DNA of 6,486 nucleotides from an uncultured Candidatus Melainabacteria bacterium. Its GTDB lineage: Bacteria; Cyanobacteriota; Vampirovibrionia; Gastranaerophilales; Gastranaerophilaceae. The position numbers and the translations under genes are program-made. Below, piece by piece: positions 6,217 to 6,486 of this stretch (position 1 is the stretch's first letter; each line of letters opens with the position of its first letter). The notes beneath the pieces are model-generated. The model was not told the origin of the DNA, made no database searches, and saw only the letters and a list, made by a program, of their open reading frames with translations. Where the stretch lies: contig CAKUVB010000103.1 in NCBI GenBank assembly GCA_934693215.1, forward strand, positions 1 through 6,486. The letters are read 5' to 3'.

Positions 6217-6486
6217 ATGGGTAAAATGATTATAAATGGTAAAGAGTGTGAATTTACCAATGAAGCAAATATATTAGAAGTTATTCGTAAAAACGGATTC
6301 AATGTTCCGACCTTCTGCTATCGTCCTGATTTGAAAGATACTTTTGGGGCTTGTAGAATGTGTGTTGTAGAGGTTGAAGGACGAGGAGTTCAATCTTCTT
6401 GTACGATGCCACCACAAGACGGGCTTGTAATTCATACAAATACTGCAAAGGTTAGAAGAATTAGAAAAACTGTTCTTGAACTTTTG
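6217..6486 (+). CDS. N-terminus of HydA/NuoG-like iron-sulfur large subunit, cut by the right edge
   Basis: Ninety codons are visible from ATG 6217 to the window end, with the frame still open. GAGGA at 6203-6207 is the ribosome binding site, 9 bases upstream, and the gap after hydB is 19 bases, so it belongs to the same operon. The visible part is a plant-type [2Fe-2S] ferredoxin domain: MIINGKECEF (4-13), then ligands Cys34, Cys46, Cys49 and Cys62 in the spacing Cx11CxxCx12C. The last residues (RRIRKTVLELL) match the linker that precedes the His-Cys3 [4Fe-4S] motif in NuoG and HydA. After hydC and hydB the best guess is the catalytic [FeFe] hydrogenase subunit HydA/HndD. The H-cluster motifs are beyond the edge, so an NAD-dependent formate dehydrogenase alpha subunit or NuoG cannot be excluded. 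Confidence 0.88.
   Translation, partial: MGKMIINGKECEFTNEANILEVIRKNGFNVPTFCYRPDLKDTFGACRMCVVEVEGRGVQSSCTMPPQDGLVIHTNTAKVRRIRKTVLELL

Noticed and set aside
1..6486. Defence system, CRISPR array, mobile element, tRNA or rRNA
   Set aside because: I found no spaced direct repeats, transposase or integrase genes, terminal inverted repeats, or RNA gene signatures. The dikinase, protease and glucosaminidase do not form a recognisable defence module.

Overview
The window is AT-rich bacterial DNA, roughly one third G+C by eye. It uses the standard code, mostly ATG starts with AGGAG-type ribosome binding sites, and TAA or TAG stops. The right half is the start of an operon for an NADH-linked, probably electron-bifurcating [FeFe] hydrogenase, so the organism is most likely a strict anaerobic fermenter. 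An AT-rich anaerobe carrying this hydrogenase beside a plant-like dikinase would fit a gut relative of the Cyanobacteria (Melainabacteria/Gastranaerophilales). A low-GC Firmicute is also possible. This placement is an inference; the window has no marker gene.

Layout. (1) Bases 3-881, plus strand: the 3' part of a protein with a canonical EF-hand calcium loop and an HExxH zinc-protease motif. Its true start lies left of the window. (2) Bases 938-2605, minus strand, convergent with gene 1: a 555-residue dikinase. A phosphohistidine swivel domain comes BEFORE a PPDK/PEP-synthase-type ATP-binding domain, and there is no PEP/pyruvate domain. That is the order found in plant glucan, water dikinases. 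(3) Bases 2684-3481, plus strand, divergent from gene 2 across 78 bases: a GH73-type glucosaminidase without a visible signal peptide. (4) Bases 3563-3688, plus strand: a 41-residue peptide with a His-rich start and one membrane helix, preceded by a strong ribosome binding site. (5) Bases 3689-3840: the regulatory region of the hydrogenase operon. It holds a strong sigma70-type promoter, a GTG-N8-CAC near-palindrome over the predicted transcription start, and a perfect 8-bp inverted repeat just downstream. (6) Bases 3841-4338, 4338-6197 and 6217 to the right edge: NuoE/HydC, NuoF/HydB and the N-terminus of the HydA/NuoG-like large subunit, tightly packed and co-oriented.

How the genes work together. 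HydC, HydB and HydA would form a soluble cytoplasmic complex. HydB binds FMN and NAD(H), HydC and the extra HydB domains carry Fe-S clusters, and HydA would carry the H-cluster, which is outside the window. Its role would be to re-oxidise NADH and reduced ferredoxin by releasing H2. The operator-like sequences at the promoter would suit control by a redox or NADH sensor. Genes 1-4 show no obvious functional link to the hydrogenase. They suggest surface or wall remodelling, polyglucan metabolism and a small membrane protein. No gap exceeds 152 bases, and I see no RNA genes, mobile elements or CRISPR arrays.
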